Source: Streptomyces sp. CB02980 (GTDB lineage Bacteria; Actinomycetota; Actinomycetes; Streptomycetales; Streptomycetaceae). From it: a DNA stretch of 64,000 bases. The notes under the pieces are model-generated. The model ran no database searches. It worked only from the letters and a program-made list of their open reading frames with translations, and was not told where the DNA came from. Position 1 is the stretch's first letter. Each line of letters begins with the position of its first letter. Where the stretch lies: assembly GCF_014451325.2 (NCBI RefSeq), contig NZ_JACSCH020000006.1, positions 310,001 through 374,000 of the forward strand, read 5' to 3'. Positions 1 through 7,693 of the stretch are shown one piece after another. A program made the position numbers and the translations under genes.

Positions 1-575
1 CCGGCGAGCGCGCCGACTTCGTCGTCGACTTCTCGCGGTACGCGCCGGGCACCCAGGTCACCCTGGCGAACATGCTGGGCCCTGGGCCGACCGAGCTCGT
101 CGGGCAGATCATGCGCTTCGACGTCGAGGAGAAGGTGACCGACACCAGCCGGGTGCCGGACGTCCTCGCCACCCTGCCGCCGCTGCCCACGCCGACCGTG
201 GAGCGGAGCTTCGAGCTGCGGATGGACGAGCCGGGCACGGGCCACCTCGCGTACATCAACGAGAAGACCTTCGACCACGACCGGATCGACACCGAGATCG
301 CCTGGGGCTCCACCGAGGTGTGGACGGTGAAGAACACCAGCACGACCGTCCCGCACAACTTCCACACCCACCTGGTGCAGTTCCGGATTCTCGAACGGGA
401 CGGAATGCCGGTCTATCCGGCGGAGGCCGGCCTCAAGGACACCGTCCTCCTCTTCCCGGGGCAGACCGCGAAACTCCAGCTGACCTTCGACACCCACCGC
501 GGGGTCTTTCCCTATCACTGCCACATGATCGACCACAGCGCCATGGGAATGATGGCGCAGATGCGCATCTCCTGA
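1..575 (+). CDS. Multicopper oxidase, C-terminal part (5' end outside window)
   Basis: The open frame enters from the left edge and ends at TGA 573-575, so only about the last 190 residues are seen. They hold the last cupredoxin domain of a three-domain multicopper oxidase (CotA/bilirubin oxidase/phenoxazinone synthase type). An HNFHTH motif and a YHCHMIDHSAMGM motif supply the His, Cys-His and Met ligands of the type 1 and trinuclear copper centres, so the enzyme looks intact. Such enzymes oxidise phenols or o-aminophenols while reducing O2 to water. The next genes lead to an o-aminophenol, so I infer that it couples aminophenols to a phenoxazinone-like product; a spore-coat or generic laccase role cannot be excluded. 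No secretion signal can be judged because the N-terminus is missing. Confidence 0.88.
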   Translation, partial: GERADFVVDFSRYAPGTQVTLANMLGPGPTELVGQIMRFDVEEKVTDTSRVPDVLATLPPLPTPTVERSFELRMDEPGTGHLAYINEKTFDHDRIDTEIAWGSTEVWTVKNTSTTVPHNFHTHLVQFRILERDGMPVYPAEAGLKDTVLLFPGQTAKLQLTFDTHRGVFPYHCHMIDHSAMGMMAQMRIS

Positions 576-661
576 ATTCCTCCGCGCCTCTGGATTCCTC
601 CGCACAGCTGAATCGTTCCGCACCACTGAATCGTTCCGCACCACTGAACTCCTCGTTCCGG
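572..661. repeat. Five tandem 18-bp repeats (90 bp) between oxidase and ligase genes
   Basis: Five head-to-tail 18-bp units (572-589, 590-607, 608-625, 626-643, 644-661) fill the gap exactly from the oxidase stop codon to the Shine-Dalgarno of the next gene (AAAGGAGG, 662-669). Units 3 and 4 are identical and the others are degenerate. Read in the frame of the downstream ligase they would encode a repeated hexapeptide of the LNSSAP type, but the strong ribosome binding site just after the array places the ligase start at 674. Confidence 0.85.
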
Positions 662-673
662 AAAGGAGGAACC

Positions 674-2476
674 ATGTACGTACGCCGCATTCTCGACGCT
701 CTCGGAAAGGACCCGGGGCGCGTGGTGATCCACCGCGCCGACGAGGCCGTCACCGCCGGCCGGCTCGCCGGCTCGGTGCGGGCCACCACGGCCCTGCTGC
801 ACTCCCGCGGCGTCCGCCCCGGTGACACCGTCGCCGTGCTGACCGGCCCCAACCGGCCCTTGATGCTCGGCGCCCGGTACGCCGTCCATCTCCTGGGCGC
901 CACCTCCGTGTACGTACGGTCGATGAATCCCCGTACCGACACGGAGACCTTCTCGGTCGCCACCCAGGCCCAACTCCTGGAGGACCTGCGGGTGTCGGTG
1001 CTGCTCGTCGACGACGAGAGCGCCGAGCGCGGCGACTGGCTCACCCGCCGCGTCCCGGCCGTGACCGCGCTGACCGTCCCCTGGGGGGCGGCGGCCGGAT
1101 CCACCGAACCGCTGCCGGCGCGACTGCCGGAGCCGCGCCCGGACGGCCTCGCGACCGTCGAGTTCACCAGCGGGAGCACCGGACGGCCGAAGATGGTCGC
1201 CCAGCGGTACGACACACGTGAGGAGCTCGTCAGCCGTCTCGCCCATGGCCTCGATCCCCGGGGACCCGCGACACTGCTGTCCGTCACGCCGATCAGCCAC
1301 ACGACCGCGCCGATGGCCGACGCGGTGCTCGCGAGCGGCGGACGGGTCGTACTGCACGACGAGTTCGACGCGGGCGACGTCCTGGACGCCTTCGAGCGGC
1401 ACGGGGTCACCGACGTCTATCTCGCCGTCCCGCACCTCTACCGGCTCCTGGACCACCCGGCCGCGCCGCTCACCGACCTGTCGTCGCTGCGCCGCATCAC
1501 CTACAGCGGCACCCCGGCGGCGCCGGCGCGGGTGGCGCGGGCCGTCGAGCTCTTCGGCGACGTGCTCATCCAGGTGTACGGGACGACGGAGGCGGGCGGC
1601 ATCAGCAGCCTCAACCCGCTGGACCACCGCGAGCCCGAGCTGCTCGGCTCGGCGGGCCGTCCGTTCCCCTGGGTGCGGGTGGAGATCCGCGGCCCCGGCG
1701 GCGGCCCCCAGGTGGAGCGGGGGGTGTCGGGCGAGATCTGGATCAGCTCGCCGACGGTCACGGCCGGCTATCTCGGCGACGAGGAACGCACCGGGACCGT
1801 CTTCCGCGACGGCTGGCTGTGCACCGGCGACCTGGGGCACTGGGACCGGTACGGCTACCTCCGGCTCGACGGCCGGGTGGGCGACGTGATCAAGCACGGC
1901 GGGCTCAAGCTGGACCCGGCGGCCATCGAGGAGGCGCTGATGCGCCATCCGCAGGTGCGTCAGGCCACGGTGTTCGGGGTGCGGGACCGCGACTGGGTGG
2001 AGCAGGTGCACGCGGCCGTCGAGCTGTACTCGGGGGCCGGACAGACCTCCTGCGACCTGCGGGGATATGTGGCCGCGGCGCTGACTCCGGAGCACACTCC
2101 GGTACGCGTCTCGGTCTGGCCGCGGCTGCCGCTCACGCCCTCGGGCAAACCGGACCGCGCCTATCTGCGCTCCGTCTCGCCACCTGACCCCGCGGCGTCG
2201 GCCGCCCACGCCACCGTCGGGGGCGCCCCGCTCGCCTCCGTCACGGGCGCCCCGACCGCCGCCGTCGCCGGCGCCTCGACCGTCGCCGTCGCGGGCACCC
2301 CGGTCGCGGGCGCCCCTACCGCCACCGCCCTCCGCGGCGCCGGCGCCCCGCGCGTCGGCGGGCCGGCCCTCAGCTCCCCGCGCGGAGCCACCGCGCGGGA
2401 CGACCCCGTCCGCGTGAGCGGCGCGGGTCACCAGCCCGATCACGCCTCCTCGCGAACCAGAAAGGGCGTTCCATGA
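674..2476 (+). CDS. ANL-superfamily acyl-adenylating ligase with low-complexity C-terminal tail
   Basis: A 600-residue AMP-forming ligase. Visible motifs are the phosphate loop FTSGSTGRPKM (about residues 164-174), YGTTEAGG, GWLCTGDLG, and the C-terminal LTPSGKPDR with the catalytic Lys at about 492. The start is ATG 674 after AAAGGAGGAACC. The fold ends near residue 505; the remaining roughly 95 residues are an Ala/Thr/Val/Pro/Gly tail built partly from 8-residue repeats. The gene overlaps the next one (ATGA, 2473-2476), indicating translational coupling. In this neighbourhood the likely substrate is 3-amino-4-hydroxybenzoate or a partner acid, activated as an adenylate and then a thioester, amide or ester. 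That substrate is inferred. No carrier protein or acyltransferase is present in the window; one may lie to the left. Confidence 0.85.
   Translation: MYVRRILDALGKDPGRVVIHRADEAVTAGRLAGSVRATTALLHSRGVRPGDTVAVLTGPNRPLMLGARYAVHLLGATSVYVRSMNPRTDTETFSVATQAQLLEDLRVSVLLVDDESAERGDWLTRRVPAVTALTVPWGAAAGSTEPLPARLPEPRPDGLATVEFTSGSTGRPKMVAQRYDTREELVSRLAHGLDPRGPATLLSVTPISHTTAPMADAVLASGGRVVLHDEFDAGDVLDAFERHGVTDVYLAVPHLYRLLDHPAAPLTDLSSLRRITYSGTPAAPARVARAVELFGDVLIQVYGTTEAGGISSLNPLDHREPELLGSAGRPFPWVRVEIRGPGGGPQVERGVSGEIWISSPTVTAGYLGDEERTGTVFRDGWLCTGDLGHWDRYGYLRLDGRVGDVIKHGGLKLDPAAIEEALMRHPQVRQATVFGVRDRDWVEQVHAAVELYSGAGQTSCDLRGYVAAALTPEHTPVRVSVWPRLPLTPSGKPDRAYLRSVSPPDPAASAAHATVGGAPLASVTGAPTAAVAGASTVAVAGTPVAGAPTATALRGAGAPRVGGPALSSPRGATARDDPVRVSGAGHQPDHASSRTRKGVP
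2222..2332 (+). repeat. 24-bp codon-phase repeats in the ligase tail
   Basis: Within the tail of the ligase, 24-bp units (2222-2245, 2246-2269, 2270-2293, a 15-bp partial unit 2294-2308, and 2309-2332) encode degenerate octapeptides beginning GAP, GAS or GTP. They are in frame and look like slippage-driven expansion rather than a folded domain. Confidence 0.7.
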
Positions 2477-3462
2477 CCGGTTTCGGCCACTTCGCCCGGT
2501 CGCTGCGGCTACGGCGGCTCTACCGCCACAGCACGGCCGGCCTGATGATCACCCCTCTCGACCATTCGATCCACGACGGTCCCGTGGTGCCGAAGGGCAC
2601 CACGCTCGACCAGCTCGCCGCCCGGATCGCGGCCGGCGGCGCCGACGCCGTCGTCGTGCACAAGGGCAGCGTCCGGCACATCAGCCCGGAGCGGTTCGCC
2701 GCGATGTCGCTGATCATCCACCTCAACGCGAGCACCAGCCAGGCGCTCGACCCCAACGCCAAGTACGTCGTCGCCGGCGTCGAGGAGGCCCTGCGCCTCG
2801 GCGCGGACGCGGTCAGCGTCCACGTCAACCTCGGCTCCGACGACGAGCGGCAGCAGATCGGCGACCTCGGCCGGATCGCCGACGCCTGCGACCGCTGGAA
2901 CCTGCCGCTGCTCGCGATGGTGTACCCGCGCGGGCCGCGGATCAGCGACCCCCGGGACCCGGCGGTCGTCGCGCACGCCGTGACGATCGCCGCGGACCTG
3001 GGCGCGGACCTGGTCAAGACCGTCTTCCTCGGATCCACCGCGGAGATGCTCGACCTGACCGCGGCCTGCCCGGTGCCGGTGCTCGTCGCCGGCGGACCCG
3101 CCCTGGAGAAGGAGGAGGACGTCCTGGCGTACGTCAGGGACGCCATCGCCGGAGGGGCGGGCGGGGTGGCCATGGGCCGCAACATCTTCCAGGCCAAGGA
3201 CCCGCGCGCGCTGGCGGCCAAGGTCGCGAGGATCGTGCACCACTTCCCCGAACAGCACTTCACCACCGGCCCGTTCAGCGAGTCGGGCGGCCGGGAGCGG
3301 CTTCACAGCGAACGCCTCACCCCCGACCACCTCGACGGCACACCGCTCGACGACCCGCACCACGACGACACCCATCTCGACGGCCCGTCGCTCGACGGCT
3401 CGTCTCTCGACCATCTGACAGGAGGTCCGCATCATGACGGACGCCAAACTGTGCTGGCTTGA
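2473..3462 (+). CDS. griI: GriI-type aldolase: 2-amino-4,5-dihydroxy-6-oxo-7-(phosphooxy)heptanoate synthase
   Basis: A 329-residue class I, DeoC/FbaB-fold aldolase. GriI condenses aspartate semialdehyde with dihydroxyacetone phosphate to make the C7 precursor of 3-amino-4-hydroxybenzoate. The Schiff-base lysine is in DLVKTVF (Lys182). Other barrel motifs seen are ITPLDHSIHDG near the N-terminus and VAGGPALEKEEDV followed by GVAMGRNIFQ, the phosphate-binding end. It lies immediately upstream of a GriH homologue, the pairing known from grixazone, bagremycin and related clusters, which makes the assignment firm. The start codon overlaps the ligase stop. The C-terminus, after about residue 275, is a repetitive LDG-rich tail made by a 90-bp repeat array, and the last 29 nt overlap the next gene. 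Confidence 0.92.
   Translation: MTGFGHFARSLRLRRLYRHSTAGLMITPLDHSIHDGPVVPKGTTLDQLAARIAAGGADAVVVHKGSVRHISPERFAAMSLIIHLNASTSQALDPNAKYVVAGVEEALRLGADAVSVHVNLGSDDERQQIGDLGRIADACDRWNLPLLAMVYPRGPRISDPRDPAVVAHAVTIAADLGADLVKTVFLGSTAEMLDLTAACPVPVLVAGGPALEKEEDVLAYVRDAIAGGAGGVAMGRNIFQAKDPRALAAKVARIVHHFPEQHFTTGPFSESGGRERLHSERLTPDHLDGTPLDDPHHDDTHLDGPSLDGSSLDHLTGGPHHDGRQTVLA
3331..3420 (+). repeat. Six tandem 15-bp repeats (90 bp) at the griI-griH junction
   Basis: Six 15-bp units (3331-3345, 3346-3360, 3361-3375, 3376-3390, 3391-3405, 3406-3420), each beginning CTCGAC or a close variant, encode degenerate pentapeptides such as LDGTP, LDGPS and LDGSS in the tail of the aldolase. The array ends exactly where the griH Shine-Dalgarno (GGAGGT, 3421-3426) begins. 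This mirrors the 90-bp array before the ligase. Confidence 0.85.
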
Positions 3463-4549
3463 CATCCGTGAGGCCGGCGTCGCCACCGCCGCCGTCCTCG
3501 AGGAGGCCGTGCACCAGAAGATCGACGGCATCGTCGCCGCCGACCCGGCCGTCTTCGCCGGTCTGCCGCCCACCGTCCGCAAGGTCCTGCTCTTCGAGGA
3601 CGGCGCCGCCACCGTGCCCGCCGACCTGGGCGAGTCCGACGTCGTGATCGTCCCCGGCCCGAAGGACGGCCGCGCCGAGCTCGAAGCGGCCCACCCGGGC
3701 GTGCAGTTCGGGCGATACGTGGAGATCGTCGACGCCGACACCCTGGAGGACGCCTGCCTGGCGGCGCGCCTTGAGGCGTGGAGCGTCCTCGACTTCCGCG
3801 ACCCGACGAAGATCCCGCTGGAGATCGTCATCGCGGCGGCCTCGGGCGCGCCCGGTTCCATCGTGACGACGGCCGCCGACACCGAGGAGGCCGAGATCCT
3901 GTACGGCGTCCTGGAGCACGGCTCGGACGGTGTCCTGATGCGGGGCCGTACGGTCGGCGACGCGACGGCCCTGCGGACCGCGGCGACCGCGCACGGCGGC
4001 GAGATCTCCCTGGTCGAGCTGGAGGTCACGGCGACCACGCACATCGGCATGGGCGAGCGTGCCTGCGTCGACACCACGACCCACTTCCGCAAGGACGAGG
4101 GCATCCTGGTGGGCTCCCACTCCAAGGGCATGGTCCTGTGCGTCAGCGAGACCCACCCGCTGCCGTACATGCCGACCCGTCCGTTCCGCGTCAACGCGGG
4201 TGCCCTGCACTCCTACACCGTGGGACAGAACGGCCGCACCCACTACCTGAGCGAGCTGCACGCCGGCAGTTCCGTTCTGGCGGTCGACGTCGACGGCCGT
4301 ACGCGGCCCGTCAGCGTGGGCCGGGTGAAGATCGAGACGCGTCCGCTCATCTCCATCGACGCGGTCGCGCCCAGCGGTCAGACGGTCAACCTGATCCTCC
4401 AGGACGACTGGCACGTGCGGGTCCTCGGTCCCGGCGCCTCGGTGCTCAACAGCACCGAACTCAAGCCGGGCGACCGCATCCTGGGTCACCTCCCGACGGC
4501 CGACCGTCATGTCGGCTACCCGATCAACGAGTTCTGCCTGGAGAAGTAG
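3434..4549 (+). CDS. griH: GriH-type 3-amino-4-hydroxybenzoate synthase (3-dehydroquinate synthase II family)
   Basis: A 371-residue homologue of the archaeal-type 3-dehydroquinate synthase (AroB'). GriH cyclises and aromatises the GriI product to 3-amino-4-hydroxybenzoate. Characteristic stretches include TKIPLE-type core sequence near residue 118, HPLPYMPTRPFRVNAGALHSY, and GRVKIETRPL, typical of the C-terminal half of DHQ synthase II. The start is ATG 3434 with an AGGAGG ribosome site at 3420-3425; it overlaps the end of griI by 29 nt. Primary-metabolism DHQ synthase in Streptomyces is the unrelated AroB, so a DHQ synthase II next to a GriI aldolase points to secondary metabolism. A perfect terminator hairpin follows. 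Confidence 0.92.
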   Translation: MTDAKLCWLDIREAGVATAAVLEEAVHQKIDGIVAADPAVFAGLPPTVRKVLLFEDGAATVPADLGESDVVIVPGPKDGRAELEAAHPGVQFGRYVEIVDADTLEDACLAARLEAWSVLDFRDPTKIPLEIVIAAASGAPGSIVTTAADTEEAEILYGVLEHGSDGVLMRGRTVGDATALRTAATAHGGEISLVELEVTATTHIGMGERACVDTTTHFRKDEGILVGSHSKGMVLCVSETHPLPYMPTRPFRVNAGALHSYTVGQNGRTHYLSELHAGSSVLAVDVDGRTRPVSVGRVKIETRPLISIDAVAPSGQTVNLILQDDWHVRVLGPGASVLNSTELKPGDRILGHLPTADRHVGYPINEFCLEK

Positions 4550-4590
4550 GAGCGCACGGAGCGCCCTGCTCCACCATGTCGTGAAGCCCC

Positions 4591-4615
4591 GCCCCGGCAC
4601 GCCTCGTGCCGGGGC
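4591..4615. terminator. Perfect 10-bp GC hairpin, bidirectional terminator
   Basis: Arms 4591-4600 and 4606-4615 are perfectly complementary with a 5-nt loop. The hairpin sits between the convergent griH and response-regulator genes and probably terminates both. There is no U-tract, as is common in Streptomyces. Confidence 0.75.
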
Positions 4616-4644
4616 CGGCGCGCGTCCGGACTCCACCACCGCCC

Positions 4645-5250
4645 TCACAGCAACCCGCATTCCGCCGCGATGCGCGCCGCGTCGAACCGGTTGCGCCCGC
4701 CGAGCTTCTTGATCGCCGCCGAGGTGAGGTTCCGTACCGTCCCCGCCGCGAGGTAGAGCTCGCCCGCGATCTCCTTGACGGTCGCCCCGCCGGCGGTCAG
4801 CCGCAGCACGTCCGTCTCCCGGACGCTGAGCACCGTCTCCCCCGCCGCCGGCGTCCGCAGCAGTCCCGGGTCGACGGTGAGGCAGCCCCCCGCGACTCCC
4901 ACGAGGGTGGTGATCAGCTGTGGCAGCCGGGCCGTCTTCGGTACGACTCCGAGTGCTCCGGCGGCCACCGCCCGGTCCACCACGGACGGGGTGGCCGAAC
5001 CGACCATCAACGCCACTCCGCAGCTCGGATGGTGCGAGCGCACCTCGGTGGCGGCGTGCAGCGCCTTGCCTCCCATGGTGCTCTCGCCGAGCAGGAGCAC
5101 CGTGGGCCGGTGCCGCTGGACGGCCGGGAGCACCGCCTCGAAGGTCGTGGCGAGCCCCACGACGTCCAGGCCGTTGGTGCCGTTCAGGGTCTCGGCGAAG
5201 GCCTCCAGGACCAGTTGGTGGTCACCGGCCACGACGACGCGAATGGACAT
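4645..5250 (-). CDS. Orphan NarL/FixJ-type regulator with phospho-acceptor Asp replaced by Gly
   Basis: A 201-residue protein with an N-terminal receiver-like domain and a C-terminal LuxR helix-turn-helix (SVRETDVLRLTAGGATVKEIA and following). The receiver keeps an acidic-pocket Asp (AGDHQ) and the conserved Lys (GVVPKTA), but the residue expected to be phosphorylated is Gly55 in VLLLGES. It therefore probably works without phosphorylation, either constitutively or by binding a ligand, as in other atypical receivers. No sensor kinase is adjacent. It sits 51 nt downstream of the SDR-like gene on the same strand and converges on griH, so it is a plausible cluster-situated regulator. Confidence 0.82.
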   Translation of the reverse strand: MSIRVVVAGDHQLVLEAFAETLNGTNGLDVVGLATTFEAVLPAVQRHRPTVLLLGESTMGGKALHAATEVRSHHPSCGVALMVGSATPSVVDRAVAAGALGVVPKTARLPQLITTLVGVAGGCLTVDPGLLRTPAAGETVLSVRETDVLRLTAGGATVKEIAGELYLAAGTVRNLTSAAIKKLGGRNRFDAARIAAECGLL

Positions 5251-5301
5251 CTCTCTCCCCGTGGTGACTTCTGTGGCGGCGGCCCTCGCGGACCGCCGGT
5301 C

Positions 5302-5829
5302 TCAGCGGCTGGTCGCCCGCGCCGCGTCCGCGGCCAGGCCGTCGACGACGGAACGGAGCCAGTTGCGGTCGCCGGCCGTCGTCGTGTCCGGTCCGGCCGC
5401 GCCGGCCGGGGTGTGCTCGATGTGCCGGGCGCCGGGTGGCAGCGCGGCCGCGAGGGCGGCCGACCCGGCGCGGAAGGCGCGCAGCAGTTCACCGGGGGCG
5501 TCCGGCGCCGGCAGCACAACGACGGCGGCGTTCACCGGGCCCGCGTCGGCGGCGATCTGGCCGGGCAGCCGGTCCGCCTCGGCCGGATCGCGGATGTCGA
5601 TGCGGTACGGCAGGGCGAGCAGCCCCGCGTCGTTGAGCGCCTTGCAGAGGAAGGCCGCGTTGGTGGCGGCGTCGTCGCCGCGGTCCGGGTGACCGGCGCC
5701 GACGACGGCGACGATCGCCCCCGCGGCGCTCAGCCGTGTCGCGAGCTCCCGGCCGATGCCCGTGGTGGCATCGACGACGAGGACGACGAGACCGTCGAGC
5801 CGCGGCGGGGAGGAACCGGTCTGGAGCAC
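5302..5829 (-). CDS. Short, degenerate SDR-like protein
   Basis: A 175-residue protein starting at GTG 5829 with a GAAAGGGA ribosome site. The N-terminus resembles the Rossmann start of a short-chain dehydrogenase (LVVLVVDATTGIGRELATRL), but the usual TG pair before the glycine motif is DA, the protein is about 70 residues shorter than normal SDRs, and I find no YxxxK catalytic pair. It is probably not a functional dehydrogenase and may be a remnant or an accessory protein. It probably shares a transcript with the downstream response regulator and is divergent from the TrmB/LuxR regulator. Confidence 0.6.
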   Translation of the reverse strand: MLQTGSSPPRLDGLVVLVVDATTGIGRELATRLSAAGAIVAVVGAGHPDRGDDAATNAAFLCKALNDAGLLALPYRIDIRDPAEADRLPGQIAADAGPVNAAVVVLPAPDAPGELLRAFRAGSAALAAALPPGARHIEHTPAGAAGPDTTTAGDRNWLRSVVDGLAADAARATSR

Positions 5830-5978
5830 GTGACGTCCCTTTCGAGGAGATCGTCGAACGGGTAGCGTGATGATCGTGTGAATGGGGTGAATCGGGTCGC
5901 TCGGGCGATGGAGCGCGGAACCCGGTTCGGATCTCCGCCCCGAACGACCCTGGGGCGGTACGACCATTGGGGGACACC

Positions 5979-6962
5979 GTGGACGAGGTCTCGTCGCTCG
6001 ACCAACACACGCTGGGCGTGTACCGCGCGATCCTGTTCCACAAGGAGCACGATCCCGAGCGCCTGGCGAAACTGCTGAGCTGCACGACGGAGCAGGTGGA
6101 GGAGGCGCTCGACCTGCTGACGCGGCTCTCCCTGCTCGCGCCGTCCCGGGACAGTCCGGGCCGGATGCGCGCGGTGAACCCGTCGCTCGGTCTCAAGGTG
6201 CTGCTCCAGCGGGAGGAGCGCGAACTCGCCTCGCGGCAGCAGCGGATCGAGCAGAATCGTGCCGCCCTCGCCGCTCTCGCGGCCGAGTACACGGCATCGG
6301 GCCGGTCGGGCGGTCTCGACGGGGCGGAGCACCTCGACAACGTCGACGACATCCGTACCCGCCTGGAGGCCCTCGCCGAGTCCTGTACGCGCGAGTCGCT
6401 CGCCTTCCATCCCGGCAAGGCCCTCACGGAGGAGTCCGTCGAGGCCGGCCGGCCGCTGAACGAGCGGGCGATGGAGCGGGGCGTCCGCTTTCGGACCATC
6501 TATCTGGACAGCGTCGCGGGTGACCGGGTCACCCGGGCGCACGCCCAGTGGATGGCGGAGCGCAGCAGCGAGATCCGTACCTCGCCGACGCTTCCGATGC
6601 GGCTGCTCATCGTGGACACGGCGGCGGCGGTGGTCGCCGGGCTGCCCGGTCAGGCCCAGCCGTCCGCGCTGCTCTTCAGCAGCCAGCCGGTGGTCCTGGC
6701 CATGCGCGCCCTGTTCGAGGCCTACTGGGAGCACGCCTCCCCGCTGAACGGCCCGGGGGACGCCCTGCCCGGCGGGCTCACCCCGCAGGAGCGCAAACTG
6801 CTCCAGCTTCTGGCGAGTGGTCTCACCGACGAGGCCGTGGCGCGGGCGCTGGGCATCGGGGTGCGGACGGAGCGGCGGATCGTGGCCGACCTGATGGAGC
6901 GGCTGGGTGCGTCGAGCCGGTTCGAGGCGGGGGTGCAGGCGACCCGCCGGGAGTGGATCTGA
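5979..6962 (+). CDS. Transcriptional regulator: TrmB-like N-terminus, LuxR C-terminus
   Basis: About 327 residues. The N-terminal 60 residues resemble a TrmB-type winged helix (RLAKLLSCTTEQVEEALDLL). The middle is a helical segment with a coiled-coil-like stretch (ELASRQQRIEQNRAALAAL) and a phospholipase D-like/effector fold. The C-terminus is a LuxR helix-turn-helix (GLTPQERKLLQLLASG and following). This architecture is frequent among Streptomyces regulators. I chose GTG 5979, which has GGGGG six bases upstream; TTG 5967 is an in-frame alternative. It is transcribed away from the SDR-like/response-regulator pair and may control the nearby biosynthetic genes, but no operator is clear. Confidence 0.75.
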   Translation: MDEVSSLDQHTLGVYRAILFHKEHDPERLAKLLSCTTEQVEEALDLLTRLSLLAPSRDSPGRMRAVNPSLGLKVLLQREERELASRQQRIEQNRAALAALAAEYTASGRSGGLDGAEHLDNVDDIRTRLEALAESCTRESLAFHPGKALTEESVEAGRPLNERAMERGVRFRTIYLDSVAGDRVTRAHAQWMAERSSEIRTSPTLPMRLLIVDTAAAVVAGLPGQAQPSALLFSSQPVVLAMRALFEAYWEHASPLNGPGDALPGGLTPQERKLLQLLASGLTDEAVARALGIGVRTERRIVADLMERLGASSRFEAGVQATRREWI

Positions 6963-7023
6963 GGCCCGGAGCGGAGCCGGAGCGGTGCGGCGGCCGTGGC
7001 GGCGGTCGTGACGTGCATGGTGG

Positions 7024-7284
7024 TCAGTCCCTGGGGGCGGTCGGCCAGACGAAGTCGTCCGGGATCTCGATGACGCAGGGCAGTCCGGGGAGCGTCGGGA
7101 CGCAGGGGAAGTCCGGCATCTGCGGGTGCGGCGGCGTCGGCCAGACGAAGTCGTCACCGCGCTGGGCGACCGTGTTCGGGGCGGTGGGGGCGGCCTCGGC
7201 CGGGGAGGCGATCACCAGGCCGCCGAGGACGGCGGCGGCGACGGCGGCGAGGACACTGCTTGCGCGGCGGGAGCGACAGGACAT
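7024..7284 (-). CDS. Small secreted protein with repeated DDFVWPT motif
   Basis: An 86-residue protein. The N-terminus is a clear signal peptide (MSCRSRRAS, a hydrophobic stretch, then ASPAEA-A cleavage). The mature part is about 55 residues, rich in Pro, and contains DDFVWPTPP and DDFVWPTAP on either side of a PCVPTLPGLPC segment with the only two cysteines, which could form a disulfide. The start is ATG 7284 after GGAG. I do not recognise a named family. It could be a cell-surface or signalling peptide; function unknown. Confidence 0.65.
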   Translation of the reverse strand: MSCRSRRASSVLAAVAAAVLGGLVIASPAEAAPTAPNTVAQRGDDFVWPTPPHPQMPDFPCVPTLPGLPCVIEIPDDFVWPTAPRD

Positions 7285-7693
7285 GTGGGTCTCCGTTCCG
7301 GGTTCGGATGCGGTACGAGTGCGGCGTACGTGCGTGTCAGGAGGTCCTTGGCGGCCGGTGACTTTTCAGCCGTCCCGGCCGCACACCTAGAGGAAATCAC
7401 CGCGGGGCCCCGGCTGTCCGCTTCCGGACAGGCCAGGAAGCTGCCTGGCAACGAGCTGCCTCACGACCTGCGGGAAAGCGCGGGGGAAGGCCCCGGCCGG
7501 ACCCCCTTGTTCCGGCCAAAAGGCCAGGTGGGGGGCGCATCCGAGATCGTTCGTGCGCCGGGCCGGGATCCGGCCACGGGCATGTGGTGCAGCGAGTTGC
7601 CACCGGCACGGAGCGGCCGGGGGACGGAATCCGCCCCGCCGGACGGCCGGCGGCGGACGGGCGGGGGGCGCCGGGAAGGCGACCGGGGAACGC
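7285..7693. other. Non-coding stretch with several short hairpins
   Basis: I see no convincing gene here. It holds the upstream region of the small secreted protein and at least three hairpins: a perfect 7-bp stem with a 4-nt loop at 7414-7431, a GCCAGG/CCTGGC stem just after it, and a GGCCGGA/TCCGGCC stem near 7500-7540. They could be leader structures or simply GC-rich folding. Confidence 0.4.

Noticed and set aside
320-673. In-frame upstream extension of the ligase through the 18-bp repeat array
   Set aside because: The frame is open, but a strong ribosome binding site at 662-669 with ATG 674 and the overlap with the oxidase coding sequence favour the short form.
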